This document shows positions 1 through 6,585 of a DNA stretch of 8,184 nt, in pieces (within the stretch, counting starts at the first letter, position 1; each line of letters starts with the position of its first letter). Where the stretch lies: contig CAZOMR010000151.1 in the NCBI GenBank assembly GCA_964580655.1, forward strand, positions 1 through 8,184, given 5' to 3'. A program made the translations under genes and the position numbers. Under the pieces are notes generated by a model. It was not told where the DNA came from. It worked only from the letters and a program-made list of their open reading frames with translations, and made no database searches. Source of the stretch: CAZOMR01 sp964580655 (GTDB taxonomy: Bacteria > RBG-13-61-14 > CAZOMR01).

Positions 1-1
1 G

Positions 2-24
2 AAAGCATCATACTTGATGCCTTT
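2..24 (+). terminator. Small hairpin, possible terminator of an upstream gene
   Basis: GCATCA (5-10) and TGATGC (15-20) form a perfect 6-bp stem around the loop TACT. Flanking AAA (2-4) and TTT (22-24) could add three A-T pairs if C21 bulges, and a T-rich stretch follows. It lies upstream of the ffh promoter, so it could end transcription of a gene off the left edge. The stem is AT-rich and the T-tract is broken, so this is only a weak call. Confidence 0.3.
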
Positions 25-51
25 ATACTTTCCTGAGGGCCTTAAGCTAAT

Positions 52-80
52 TTGACAAAAATCAGGTTTAAAGATAACAT
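52..80 (+). promoter_or_regulatory. Sigma70-type promoter for the ffh operon
   Basis: A perfect -35 box TTGACA (52-57) is followed after exactly 17 bp by TAACAT (75-80), which matches 4 of 6 bases of TATAAT. An overlapping CATAAT (78-83) matches better but would need a 20-bp spacer. Transcription would begin near 87, only about 12 nt before the ffh ATG. The leader would therefore be very short, which agrees with the lack of a clear Shine-Dalgarno sequence before ffh. It is the best promoter candidate seen ahead of the gene cluster. Confidence 0.55.
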
Positions 81-98
81 AATTGGTTACTTTATATC

Positions 99-1421
99 AT
101 GTTTGAGACCTTATCCGATAAGTTTACCGAGACCCTGAAGAAACTTCGGGGACATGGCCGTATCAGCGAGCGCAATATCGAGGATACCTTGCGCGAGGTG
201 CGTACTCATCTTTTGGAAGCGGATGTCAACTATCGTGTTGCAAAGGAATTCCTTGGCAGGGTCAAGGAACGCGGCCTGGGCCAGGAGGTGATGACCAGCC
301 TCAAGCCCGGACACCAGTTCGTAAAGATTGTCTTTGATGAATTGGTGCATCTTATGGGCGTGAAGGCTGAGAAGATTAACCTCGCTGGTGCGCCGCCGGT
401 CTCGCTGATGCTTATCGGCCTGCAGGGTTCGGGAAAGACTACAACAGCGGGCAAGCTGGCTTTATACCTGCGGGACCAGCGTCGGCATCCGTATCTTGTG
501 CCGGCTGATGTATATCGGCCAGCCGCGATAGAACAGCTAAAGGTGCTGGGGGAGAAGATCGGGGTGCCGGTCTTTGGCACGCAGTCCGATATGAAGCCGG
601 TAAATATCTGCCGGGAGGCCCGGTCCAGGGCGCTTGTAGAGGGTCTGGACACTATGATAATTGACACGGCCGGCCGGCTACATATTGATGAGCCACTGAT
701 GCAGGAGATGAAAGAGCTGAAAGCGGAAATTCACCCTGCAGAGACACTACTCGTGGCAGATGCCATGACCGGACAGGATGCGGTTACAGTGGCGGAGACC
801 TTTGATCAGGCGGTAGGGCTTTCAGGGGTTATCCTGACCAAACTTGACGGCGATGCCCGTGGAGGAGCCGCACTCAGTATCCGGGCAGTGACTGGCAAGC
901 CGATCAAACTTGTGGGCGTGGGAGAGAAACCCGAGGCCATCGAGGTCTTTCACCCGGAACGAATGGCCTCGCGAATCCTGGATATGGGCGATGTCCTCAG
1001 TCTGATCGAGCGGGCCGAAAAGACCATGGACGAAAAAAAGGCCCGGGACCTGGAACGCCGGATCAAGCGAAATGAATTCACATTGGAGGATTTCCATGCC
1101 GCAATGGGACAACTTAAGCGCATGGGCCCCCTGGAGGATTTGATGAACATGATCCCCGGAATGCGCCCCCACATGAAGCAGATGAAGGGACTCACTCCTC
1201 CGGAAGAGGAGTTGAAGAGGGTCGAGGCGATCATCAACTCGATGACACCGGGGGAGCGACAGGATCATCGGGTTCTTAATGGCTCTCGCCGGGCCCGGAT
1301 CGCCAGGGGTTCAGGGACAAAGGTGCAGGATGTCAATCGGCTTATCAAGAATTATATGGGATTCCGCAAAATGATGAAGCGGATGGGCAAGGGTAAATCC
1401 TTTCCAGGATTGCCTGTGTGA
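99..1421 (+). CDS. ffh: Signal recognition particle GTPase Ffh (SRP54)
   Basis: Ffh binds signal peptides of nascent membrane and secreted proteins together with SRP RNA, and docks with FtsY at the inner membrane in a GTP-dependent cycle. The 440-residue product has the full architecture. The helical N domain starts MFETLSDKFTETLKKLRG. The NG GTPase carries a P-loop GLQGSGKTTT (about 108-117), the DTAGR box and the TKLDGDARGGAALS segment. A C-terminal methionine-rich M domain contains MGPLEDLMNMIPGM and the RNA-binding NGSRRARIARGSGTKVQDVN segment. Length is near the family norm of about 450. The ATG at 99 gives the canonical N-terminus; no strong ribosome-binding site precedes it. It is the first gene of the operon in view, 24 nt ahead of rpsP. 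No SRP RNA gene is visible in the window. Confidence 0.98.
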   Translation: MFETLSDKFTETLKKLRGHGRISERNIEDTLREVRTHLLEADVNYRVAKEFLGRVKERGLGQEVMTSLKPGHQFVKIVFDELVHLMGVKAEKINLAGAPPVSLMLIGLQGSGKTTTAGKLALYLRDQRRHPYLVPADVYRPAAIEQLKVLGEKIGVPVFGTQSDMKPVNICREARSRALVEGLDTMIIDTAGRLHIDEPLMQEMKELKAEIHPAETLLVADAMTGQDAVTVAETFDQAVGLSGVILTKLDGDARGGAALSIRAVTGKPIKLVGVGEKPEAIEVFHPERMASRILDMGDVLSLIERAEKTMDEKKARDLERRIKRNEFTLEDFHAAMGQLKRMGPLEDLMNMIPGMRPHMKQMKGLTPPEEELKRVEAIINSMTPGERQDHRVLNGSRRARIARGSGTKVQDVNRLIKNYMGFRKMMKRMGKGKSFPGLPV

Positions 1422-1445
1422 GGCAAAAGGGAGGTTTGAAGAGAT

Positions 1446-1748
1446 ATGTCTATACGGATACGATTGACGCGAACGGGCAAGAAGAAACAGCCGCAGTACA
1501 GATTGGTGGTGACTGATTCTCGTTCTCCGAGGGATGGCAGGTTTCTTGAACAGCTTGGTTATTATGATCCAAGGATGAACCCGCCGGAGCTGAATCTCAA
1601 GGCTGATCGGGTGATCCACTGGCTGGAAAAGGGTGCCAGGCCCACGGACACGGCGGAGCAGTTGTTAAAGAAGCAGGGGCTATGGCCTTTAAGCCGCTCC
1701 CGTCAGACGGCCGCGGCCTCTCCTCCGTTCGATGAGCCCGGGGCTTAA
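1446..1748 (+). CDS. rpsP: 30S ribosomal protein S16
   Basis: S16 is a primary 16S rRNA-binding protein needed for assembly of the 30S 5' domain. The N-terminal 75 residues match the family closely: MSIRIRLTRTGKKKQPQYRL, then a segment VVTDSRSPRDGRFLEQLGYYDP, then LNLKADRVIHWLEKGARPTDTAEQLLKK. The protein is 100 residues, a little longer than the usual 80-90. The extra length is a low-complexity tail rich in Ser, Ala and Pro that is probably disordered. A strong Shine-Dalgarno GGGAGG (1429-1434) lies 11 nt before the ATG. It follows ffh by 24 nt and belongs to the same operon; the ffh-rpsP-khpA-rimM-trmD order is widely conserved in bacteria. Confidence 0.97.
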   Translation: MSIRIRLTRTGKKKQPQYRLVVTDSRSPRDGRFLEQLGYYDPRMNPPELNLKADRVIHWLEKGARPTDTAEQLLKKQGLWPLSRSRQTAAASPPFDEPGA

Positions 1749-1804
1749 TCATCGCAGAACATTCTGGCCACTTTAGCTATAACCAGGGAAGAGAGGATCG
1801 TGCC

Positions 1805-2053
1805 ATGTCAAAACCGGGTGATTTGAAGGAACTGATCAACTACATTGCAAAATCCTTGGTGGAATATCCGGACGCGGTGCAGGTAACAGAGATCGAGGGG
1901 GAACAGGCTACGGTGCTGGAGCTTAAGGTGAGAAAGGAAGACCTGGGTAAGGTCATTGGCCGGGAGGGCCGCACAGCCAAAGCGATGCGGGTCATTCTCA
2001 ATGCGGCCAGTACCCGGCAGAACAAGCGAACAGTGCTGGAGATACTGGATTGA
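1805..2053 (+). CDS. khpA: KH-domain RNA-binding protein KhpA (YlqC family)
   Basis: This 82-residue protein is essentially one KH domain. The segment LGKVIGREGRTAKAMRVIL (about 47-65) contains the GxxG loop (GREG) that contacts single-stranded RNA. In Gram-positive bacteria KhpA pairs with KhpB/Jag and acts as an RNA chaperone affecting cell-wall synthesis and division; its role in other groups is less defined. A good ribosome-binding site GAGAGGA (1791-1797) precedes the ATG by about 8 nt. The 56-nt gap after rpsP is the largest in the ribosomal part of the operon, and no promoter or hairpin stands out in it. The stop codon overlaps the TTG start of rimM (ATTGA arrangement), which implies translational coupling. 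Confidence 0.94.
   Translation: MSKPGDLKELINYIAKSLVEYPDAVQVTEIEGEQATVLELKVRKEDLGKVIGREGRTAKAMRVILNAASTRQNKRTVLEILD
2038..2041 (+). promoter_or_regulatory. Shine-Dalgarno site supporting the rimM TTG start
   Basis: GGAG lies inside the end of khpA, 8 nt before the TTG at 2050, a normal spacing. It favours the upstream TTG even though family similarity only begins about 18 residues later. The rival start, TTG at 2104, has GGGGTGAT just upstream but only about 3-4 nt away. Confidence 0.4.
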
Positions 2054-2619
2054 ATTCCACTAAAAAACAACCGGCTCATTCCAGGGAGTCCCGGGGTGAT
2101 GAGTTGATTGAACTGGGCATGGTGGGCCGGCCTTTTAGCCTTCGCGGAGAGGTGCGGCTGAGGCTGTATAACATGGATAGCGAGACGCTGTTCAAGGTGA
2201 ATCAAATATTTCTCCAGGCGGCCGAGGGAGAACCAGAGGCTTACACGCTAGAGAATGTGCGCCAGCATCAGGGGATATTCGTGGCCGCTCTTCAGGGGTG
2301 TATGACGCGGGATGATGCCGAGAATTTGCGTGGACTAAAGGTTCTGGTGCGAAGGCAGGACTTGCCCGAACTGGAGAGAGACGAATATTACTGGTATCAG
2401 ATCATCGGGCTTGAGGTCTGGTGCAATGATAAATGCCTGGGAAGGATCTCCCGTATCCTGTCCACAGCGCCTGAACTGGACGGAAACGATGTTCTGGTGG
2501 TGGAGTCGGACTCAGGCGAGATAATGATTCCAGCGGTTCGAGAGGTAGTGCGCGAGGTCAACTTTATCTCAGGCAGGATAATAATCGAGCCGGGCAAGGG
2601 CTATGATCCACAGGTTTGA
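2050..2619 (+). CDS. rimM: 16S rRNA processing / 30S maturation protein RimM
   Basis: RimM binds S19 and helps mature the head (3' major domain) of the 30S subunit. The 189-residue product has the N-terminal RimM beta-barrel (about 20-100, starting IELGMVGRPFSLRGEVRLRL). It is followed by a PRC-barrel domain introduced by ELERDEYYWYQIIGLEVW and ending IPAVREVVREVNFISGRIII. The start is uncertain. TTG at 2050 overlaps the khpA stop and has GGAG at good spacing, but adds an 18-residue non-conserved, polar N-terminus. TTG at 2104 would give the usual family N-terminus. The 3' end overlaps trmD by 17 nt, so the two proteins are probably translated in a coupled way. Confidence 0.95.
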   Translation: MNSTKKQPAHSRESRGDELIELGMVGRPFSLRGEVRLRLYNMDSETLFKVNQIFLQAAEGEPEAYTLENVRQHQGIFVAALQGCMTRDDAENLRGLKVLVRRQDLPELERDEYYWYQIIGLEVWCNDKCLGRISRILSTAPELDGNDVLVVESDSGEIMIPAVREVVREVNFISGRIIIEPGKGYDPQV

Positions 2620-3361
2620 CATATTGACGCTTTTCCCGGAAATGTTCCAGTCGTTTCTGGATGAGGCACTTATCATGCGGGGCCAGGAAAAAGGACTTAT
2701 AGAGGTGCATCTTCATCAGATTCGGGACTTTGCATCTGACCGTCATCGCACTGTTGATGATACGGCTTACGGGGGGGGCGACGGCATGGTGATGAAGCCG
2801 GAGCCGCTCTCCAGAGCGATCCGGGCAGTGCAAGACATGGGAGAAGACGCGGCGCCGGTGACACTGCTTTCCCCTCAGGGGAATCTGTTCCGGCAGGAGA
2901 TGGCATGGGATTTTTCTCTTCGCCCCAGGATGATCCTGGTCTGCGGACGATATGCCGGAATTGATGAGCGGGTGCGGCGCTATCTTGTGGACGAGGAGCT
3001 TTCCATAGGCGACTATGTGTTGAGTGGAGGGGAGCTTGCGACAATGGTGGTGATCGAGGCTGTGGCCCGGCTTATTCCCGGCATGCTGGGCAACGAAGAG
3101 TCAGCTCGGCAGGACTCATTCCCGGCAAGACTCGAACATCCACAATATACCAGGCCAGCGGATTTTGAAGGACACAGTGTCCCGGAGGTGCTGACTTCGG
3201 GAGATCACGCGAGGGTGCACAGATGGCAGAGGAAGGAAAGCCTCCGGGTTACGATGTTAAGGCGGCCTGACTTACTGGAGAAAAACCCCCCTGATAAAGA
3301 GGAGTGCGAGTTTCTGGAAGAGATTCGATCAGATGCAAAGCGCGATCGGGGGCAAGGTTAG
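2603..3361 (+). CDS. trmD: tRNA (guanine-N1-)-methyltransferase TrmD
   Basis: TrmD is a homodimeric SPOUT enzyme that uses S-adenosylmethionine to make m1G37 next to the anticodon, which prevents +1 frameshifting. The 252-residue product has the expected length and motifs: MIHRFDILTLFPEMF start, DDTAYGGGDGMVMKPEP, LSPQGNLF, and the trefoil-knot segment CGRYAGIDERV...LSIGDYVLSGGELA. The C-terminal tRNA-binding part includes LEHPQYTRPADFEG and KESLRVTMLRRPDLLE. Counting from E. coli TrmD, catalytic Arg154 and Asp169 are kept as Arg156 and Asp171. The position of E. coli Glu116 is Ala118 here (codon GCC at 2954-2956). The ATG lies inside the end of rimM and has no well-spaced ribosome-binding site, so translation probably depends on coupling. 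Confidence 0.97.
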   Translation: MIHRFDILTLFPEMFQSFLDEALIMRGQEKGLIEVHLHQIRDFASDRHRTVDDTAYGGGDGMVMKPEPLSRAIRAVQDMGEDAAPVTLLSPQGNLFRQEMAWDFSLRPRMILVCGRYAGIDERVRRYLVDEELSIGDYVLSGGELATMVVIEAVARLIPGMLGNEESARQDSFPARLEHPQYTRPADFEGHSVPEVLTSGDHARVHRWQRKESLRVTMLRRPDLLEKNPPDKEECEFLEEIRSDAKRDRGQG

Positions 3362-3382
3362 GATAAAGGAGTCACGCGTGAG

Positions 3383-3949
3383 GTGAAGGCGACCTGCCTG
3401 GCATTGATTCATCATCCGGTTTACAACCATAATGGCCAGGTGGTGACAACGGCAGTGACCAATCTGGATGTGCATGATCTGGCGCGGCTGGCCCTGACTT
3501 TTGGGTGCGAGCGGTATTTTGTGGTGACACCACTTGAGCTTCAGCAGAAGCTGGTGCGGCGCCTGATCCGGCACTGGATTTCAGGCCGGGGAGCTGAATA
3601 TAACCAGACCCGGCGCCAGGCCTTTGAGCTGGTGGAGCCGGCCACAAGCCTGGAAGAGGTCAGGCGGAAGATCGAGGATGTTCACGGCGAGGCCCCGAAG
3701 GTGGTAGCGACGACTGCCAGGAGCATGAATGGAGCCATTTCTTACGAGGAGATGAAAAGAAAGATGAACCAGGATCCAGGGGTCTGGCTTATTCTCTTCG
3801 GCACCGGCTGGGGCTTGAGCAGGGAATTCATCGAAAAAGAGGCTGATTGTATTCTCGAACCGATTTCACCGGATGCGGAGTACAATCACCTTTCAGTAAG
3901 AAGCGCGGCCGCAATAATCCTTGATCGGGTTTTTCGAGAATGTCTGTAA
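3383..3949 (+). CDS. SPOUT-family RNA methyltransferase (TM1570-like, Methyltrn_RNA_4)
   Basis: This 188-residue protein matches the small SPOUT methyltransferase family typified by Thermotoga TM1570, which often sits directly after trmD. The N-terminal part has HHPVYNHNGQVVTTAVTNLDVHDLAR, a typical family opening. The C-terminal half has the knot elements KVVATTARS, LILFGTGWGL and a segment ending YNHLSVRSAAAIILDRV, which should bind S-adenosylmethionine. The RNA target is not known to me; a tRNA 2'-O-methyltransferase role is plausible from the fold. The GTG start at 3383 gives the conserved N-terminus, and AAAGGAG (3365-3371) lies 11 nt upstream. It begins 21 nt after trmD and is followed by rplS, so it belongs to the same operon. 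Confidence 0.88.
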   Translation: MKATCLALIHHPVYNHNGQVVTTAVTNLDVHDLARLALTFGCERYFVVTPLELQQKLVRRLIRHWISGRGAEYNQTRRQAFELVEPATSLEEVRRKIEDVHGEAPKVVATTARSMNGAISYEEMKRKMNQDPGVWLILFGTGWGLSREFIEKEADCILEPISPDAEYNHLSVRSAAAIILDRVFRECL

Positions 3950-3982
3950 GAATTGACAAAGGAATCAAAAGTCTGTAAAAAT

Positions 3983-3986
3983 GGAG
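3983..3986 (+). promoter_or_regulatory. Shine-Dalgarno site that sets the rplS start at 3993
   Basis: GGAG lies 6 nt before the ATG at 3993. An in-frame ATG at 3981 has AAAGGA about 17 nt upstream, too far to be used efficiently, and the GGAG would then be inside the coding region. The downstream ATG is therefore preferred. Confidence 0.65.
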
Positions 3987-3992
3987 TTGACA

Positions 3993-4340
3993 ATGGGTAA
4001 ACTGGAAAATCTGGAGAAGCAGTATATGCAAGTTGATCGCGCAGTGTTTCGTCCCGGGGACACTGTGCGGGTGCATGTCAAGATAAAGGAAGGGGACAAA
4101 GAGAGGACTCAGGTCTTCGAGGGAGTGGTGATCCGGATCAAGCGCAGAGCTAATCGCACCACATTCACTGTGCGCAAGGTGTCTTACGGAATAGGTGTGG
4201 AAAGGATATTCCCGCTTTACTCGCCCGTGATTGTAAAGGTAGAAGTCAAGCAAAAGGCCTCGGTGCGCCGCTCTCGGCTCTATTACCTGCGCGAGAGGGT
4301 GGGCAAGGCGGCCCGGATCAAAGAGAAGCGAACCGAATAG
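3993..4340 (+). CDS. rplS: 50S ribosomal protein L19
   Basis: L19 sits at the 30S-50S interface and contributes to intersubunit bridges. From the ATG at 3993 the product is 115 residues, the normal family length. It contains the hallmark FRPGDTVRVHVKIKEGDKER, QVFEGVVIRIKRR and a FTVRKVSYGIGVERIFPLYS segment, with the basic tail RLYYLRERVGKAARIKEKR. An in-frame ATG at 3981 would add only MELT and is less well supported (see the GGAG at 3983-3986). It is separated from the preceding methyltransferase by 43 nt. A TTGACA at 3953 with TAAAAA 17 bp later could be an internal promoter, but it would start transcripts almost at the ATG. Confidence 0.96.
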   Translation: MGKLENLEKQYMQVDRAVFRPGDTVRVHVKIKEGDKERTQVFEGVVIRIKRRANRTTFTVRKVSYGIGVERIFPLYSPVIVKVEVKQKASVRRSRLYYLRERVGKAARIKEKRTE

Positions 4341-4358
4341 TATGCCTGGATAAACAGA

Positions 4359-6572
4359 ATGTCCATGCAATTAGTAGACCTGGTTGTGGAGGGGGTCAGG
4401 AGGTTTAGGAAGAGCCAAAAGATCACTTTCAAGCCGGGATTCAACCTGATTTACGGCTCCAATGAGTCTGGCAAGTCAACTCTTCTGGAGGTCATCCTGG
4501 AATTGCTGTTCCCGGATCGCTTCAGAGAAAAGGAGATATCATTTCTTAGCTGGCATGGTGTGGAAAATTCACGGGCAGGCCTGACTCTTGCACGGAAGCA
4601 GGACACCTACCGGGTGCTCCGGGAATTCAGTTCCAATCATATAGCGCTCTCTCGATTTAACCCCGATGAACAGAAATACGAAACCATGGCCGAGGAGGCC
4701 ACTGAGGTCGGCTCGATCTTGGCCGATGTTTTTGATCTGCCACCTTTTGAGACCTTCCGCAATATGTTTATCAATCAGCCGGAACGACTCCCCTCAAGCC
4801 TGCCTCTAGAATTGAAGGTTCAAAAGCCCGAGCCACACGCTGATGCCGCACCGGCCCAGGCTCCCGGCCCCCCGGGCTCCATGCCCGGAGTCCAGCCCCA
4901 GACCGGCTTCGGATACCAGGAGATGAGTTACCCCGGCCCTTCAACTTATGGAGCGCCAGGGATGATGCCTCCGGGGATGATGCCTCCGGGTATGATGCCC
5001 CCGGGTATGATGCCCCCGGGGATGATGCCCCCCGGCATGATTCCCCCGGGGATGAGCATGCCGGGAATGATGGCCCAGGAAGTACTGAGTGAAAAGGAGA
5101 TAGAGGAGAAAGAAAAGCGCTTGAAGGAGTTGAAGGATGAATACGCTCGGACAAAAGACCTGGAAGAATTACAATTTGAAATTGATGGACTCCAGGCGCG
5201 CATCTTCGAGATCGAGGGAAAGAAGAAGAATATTAACAAGGTTGACGAGGCGATCAAGCAGGCAGAAGAAATCCTTGACAGCTATAGCTTTTTTGAAAAC
5301 CTGCCTGAGAATATAGATGAGCGACTGGGAAGATACAATAACCTCCTTGAGATGCAGGCCAAAGAGATTGAAAAGATAGACGAGAAGGCCCTGGTTTTTG
5401 ACGAGGAATTAATGATGCACAAGCAGAAGCCGATATTTTATAAAGAGAGCCTGTTCAAAGTAGGCGTGGCTTTGCTGGTGGTGGGCGTAGGTTCTTTACT
5501 ACTGAGAAGTTTCAACCAGACATTCCAGGTTCTTGCCCTCCTGATTCTAGGGGGACTTGGAATCATAGGGTATATGGCCTGGCAACATCTGGACTTACAG
5601 AGCAAGATAGAGAAGATAGAGAAAACCATCAAGGATTATGAAAATCAGCGCCAGGTAGTTTTCAAGAAGTTTGAAGTTGAAGGAGCGCTGACCAGGCGTC
5701 TGCTGGAGCAGACTGATACTGAATCAACTGATGAGCTTAAGGAAAAGATAGAGAAGTATCGTAAGGTCCAGGAGAAGGCCAAGAATCTGCAGAGACGGCG
5801 GCGCGAAATGATGATAGAGATAGATTGGGACTCCCTGCAAAAAGAGGAGTCAGATTTGAAGGCCAGGATAGAAGAACTTGAGGAAAAGGTTCGAAGTCAT
5901 GTTGCGGTGAGCATGGACCCCAATGAGATGAAACGGGAAATCAAAGAGTTGGAAGAACTGCTCGATAAACATAAGCCCGGACCAGGGGCTGAAGACGCCG
6001 CAGTCCCGGACCTGTCTTCCCATTCCTCTGCCTTGCCCGAACCAGCACCAGCGGCCCAGGCTCCGGATCCGGGCCGAACCCGAATGGACCATGATGTATC
6101 GGCTACACTACTTTCCGGACCATCGGCTCCGGCCGCATATGAACGCATGCTCTCCGGTGCGGTCTCCCTTCTGGGTATAGACCGGGAAAAACTGATCCAG
6201 CATTTCTCCTCCCGGCTTCAACTATACCTCCAGGCCCTCACAAGCAAGCGCTATCAAAAGGCGGAATGGAACAAGGAAGGGGTCATTCATCTAATCACCA
6301 CCGAGGGTGGAGGAGAGGCCAGCCTGGCTCAACTCAGCCCCGCGGCACGCGACGCGGTCTACTTCGCGCTACAGTTCACACTGCTTGAACTCCTTGTGCA
6401 AAAATACCCCCTTCCTCTGCTCCTCGATGACCCTTATTTACACCTGGACGAGGGACGCCAGATGGTTGTCTCACAGGCGCTTAAGCGACTCTCCGACCGA
6501 ACCCAGGTTATCCTCTTTTCCACACAGCGAATTCACTCAAAGCACGCCAGCCACTCCCTCAATCTCGGATAA
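4359..6572 (+). CDS. Membrane-anchored Rad50/SMC/YhaN-like ATPase with disordered linkers
   Basis: This 737-residue ABC-type ATPase of the SMC/Rad50 superclass has split head halves. The N-lobe (about 1-150) carries Walker A GSNESGKST (33-41) and a Q-loop-like FINQ (Gln140). Next come a Pro/Met/Gly-rich linker (about 150-240), a Glu/Lys-rich coiled coil (243-360), two transmembrane helices (about 366-383 and 388-408) joined by only about five residues, and a second coiled coil (410-538). A Pro/Ala-rich linker (538-592) leads to the C-lobe. The C-lobe has a degenerate signature QLSPAARDAVYFALQ (Ser660), Walker B LPLLLDDP (Asp690, Asp691), D-loop HLDEGR, and Gln723 where the switch His normally sits. 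The transmembrane hairpin lies where Rad50 has its zinc hook, so both heads should face the cytoplasm. Function is unknown; DNA repair or membrane-linked chromosome roles are guesses. The ribosome-binding site is weak. It starts 18 nt after rplS, inside the operon, with no SbcD-like nuclease beside it. Confidence 0.85.
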   Translation: MSMQLVDLVVEGVRRFRKSQKITFKPGFNLIYGSNESGKSTLLEVILELLFPDRFREKEISFLSWHGVENSRAGLTLARKQDTYRVLREFSSNHIALSRFNPDEQKYETMAEEATEVGSILADVFDLPPFETFRNMFINQPERLPSSLPLELKVQKPEPHADAAPAQAPGPPGSMPGVQPQTGFGYQEMSYPGPSTYGAPGMMPPGMMPPGMMPPGMMPPGMMPPGMIPPGMSMPGMMAQEVLSEKEIEEKEKRLKELKDEYARTKDLEELQFEIDGLQARIFEIEGKKKNINKVDEAIKQAEEILDSYSFFENLPENIDERLGRYNNLLEMQAKEIEKIDEKALVFDEELMMHKQKPIFYKESLFKVGVALLVVGVGSLLLRSFNQTFQVLALLILGGLGIIGYMAWQHLDLQSKIEKIEKTIKDYENQRQVVFKKFEVEGALTRRLLEQTDTESTDELKEKIEKYRKVQEKAKNLQRRRREMMIEIDWDSLQKEESDLKARIEELEEKVRSHVAVSMDPNEMKREIKELEELLDKHKPGPGAEDAAVPDLSSHSSALPEPAPAAQAPDPGRTRMDHDVSATLLSGPSAPAAYERMLSGAVSLLGIDREKLIQHFSSRLQLYLQALTSKRYQKAEWNKEGVIHLITTEGGGEASLAQLSPAARDAVYFALQFTLLELLVQKYPLPLLLDDPYLHLDEGRQMVVSQALKRLSDRTQVILFSTQRIHSKHASHSLNLG
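4961..5065 (+). repeat. 15-bp in-frame minisatellite encoding GMMPP repeats
   Basis: Six clear copies of a 15-bp unit, consensus GATGATGCCCCCGGG, run from 4961 to 5050, followed by a degenerate seventh (5051-5065) and a partial eighth. Copies 1 and 2 are identical, and copies 3 and 4 are identical, which suggests recent slippage. The reading frame is kept, giving Gly-Met-Met-Pro-Pro five times from residue 201, then GMIPP and GMSMP. Because the unit is a multiple of three, copy-number change would alter linker length without a frameshift. Confidence 0.95.
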
Positions 6573-6585
6573 AAAGCGAAAAAAC

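Noticed and set aside
3953..3981. TTGACA plus TAAAAA ahead of rplS as an internal promoter
   Set aside because: The -10 matches poorly, and the predicted start would fall almost at the ATG, removing the good GGAG ribosome-binding site. Readthrough from upstream is simpler.
4771..5257. Minus-strand frames with Pro-Gly-Ala-Ser or Gly-Gly-Ile-Ile-Pro repeats
   Set aside because: These are antisense readings of the 15-bp minisatellite and coiled-coil region of the ATPase gene; repeats keep all frames open and the plus-strand protein has clear motifs.
6307..6585. Upstream extension of rnhB overlapping the ATPase gene
   Set aside because: The frame is open, but the extension overlaps the conserved ATPase C-lobe by over 260 nt and its translation has no RNase HII similarity.
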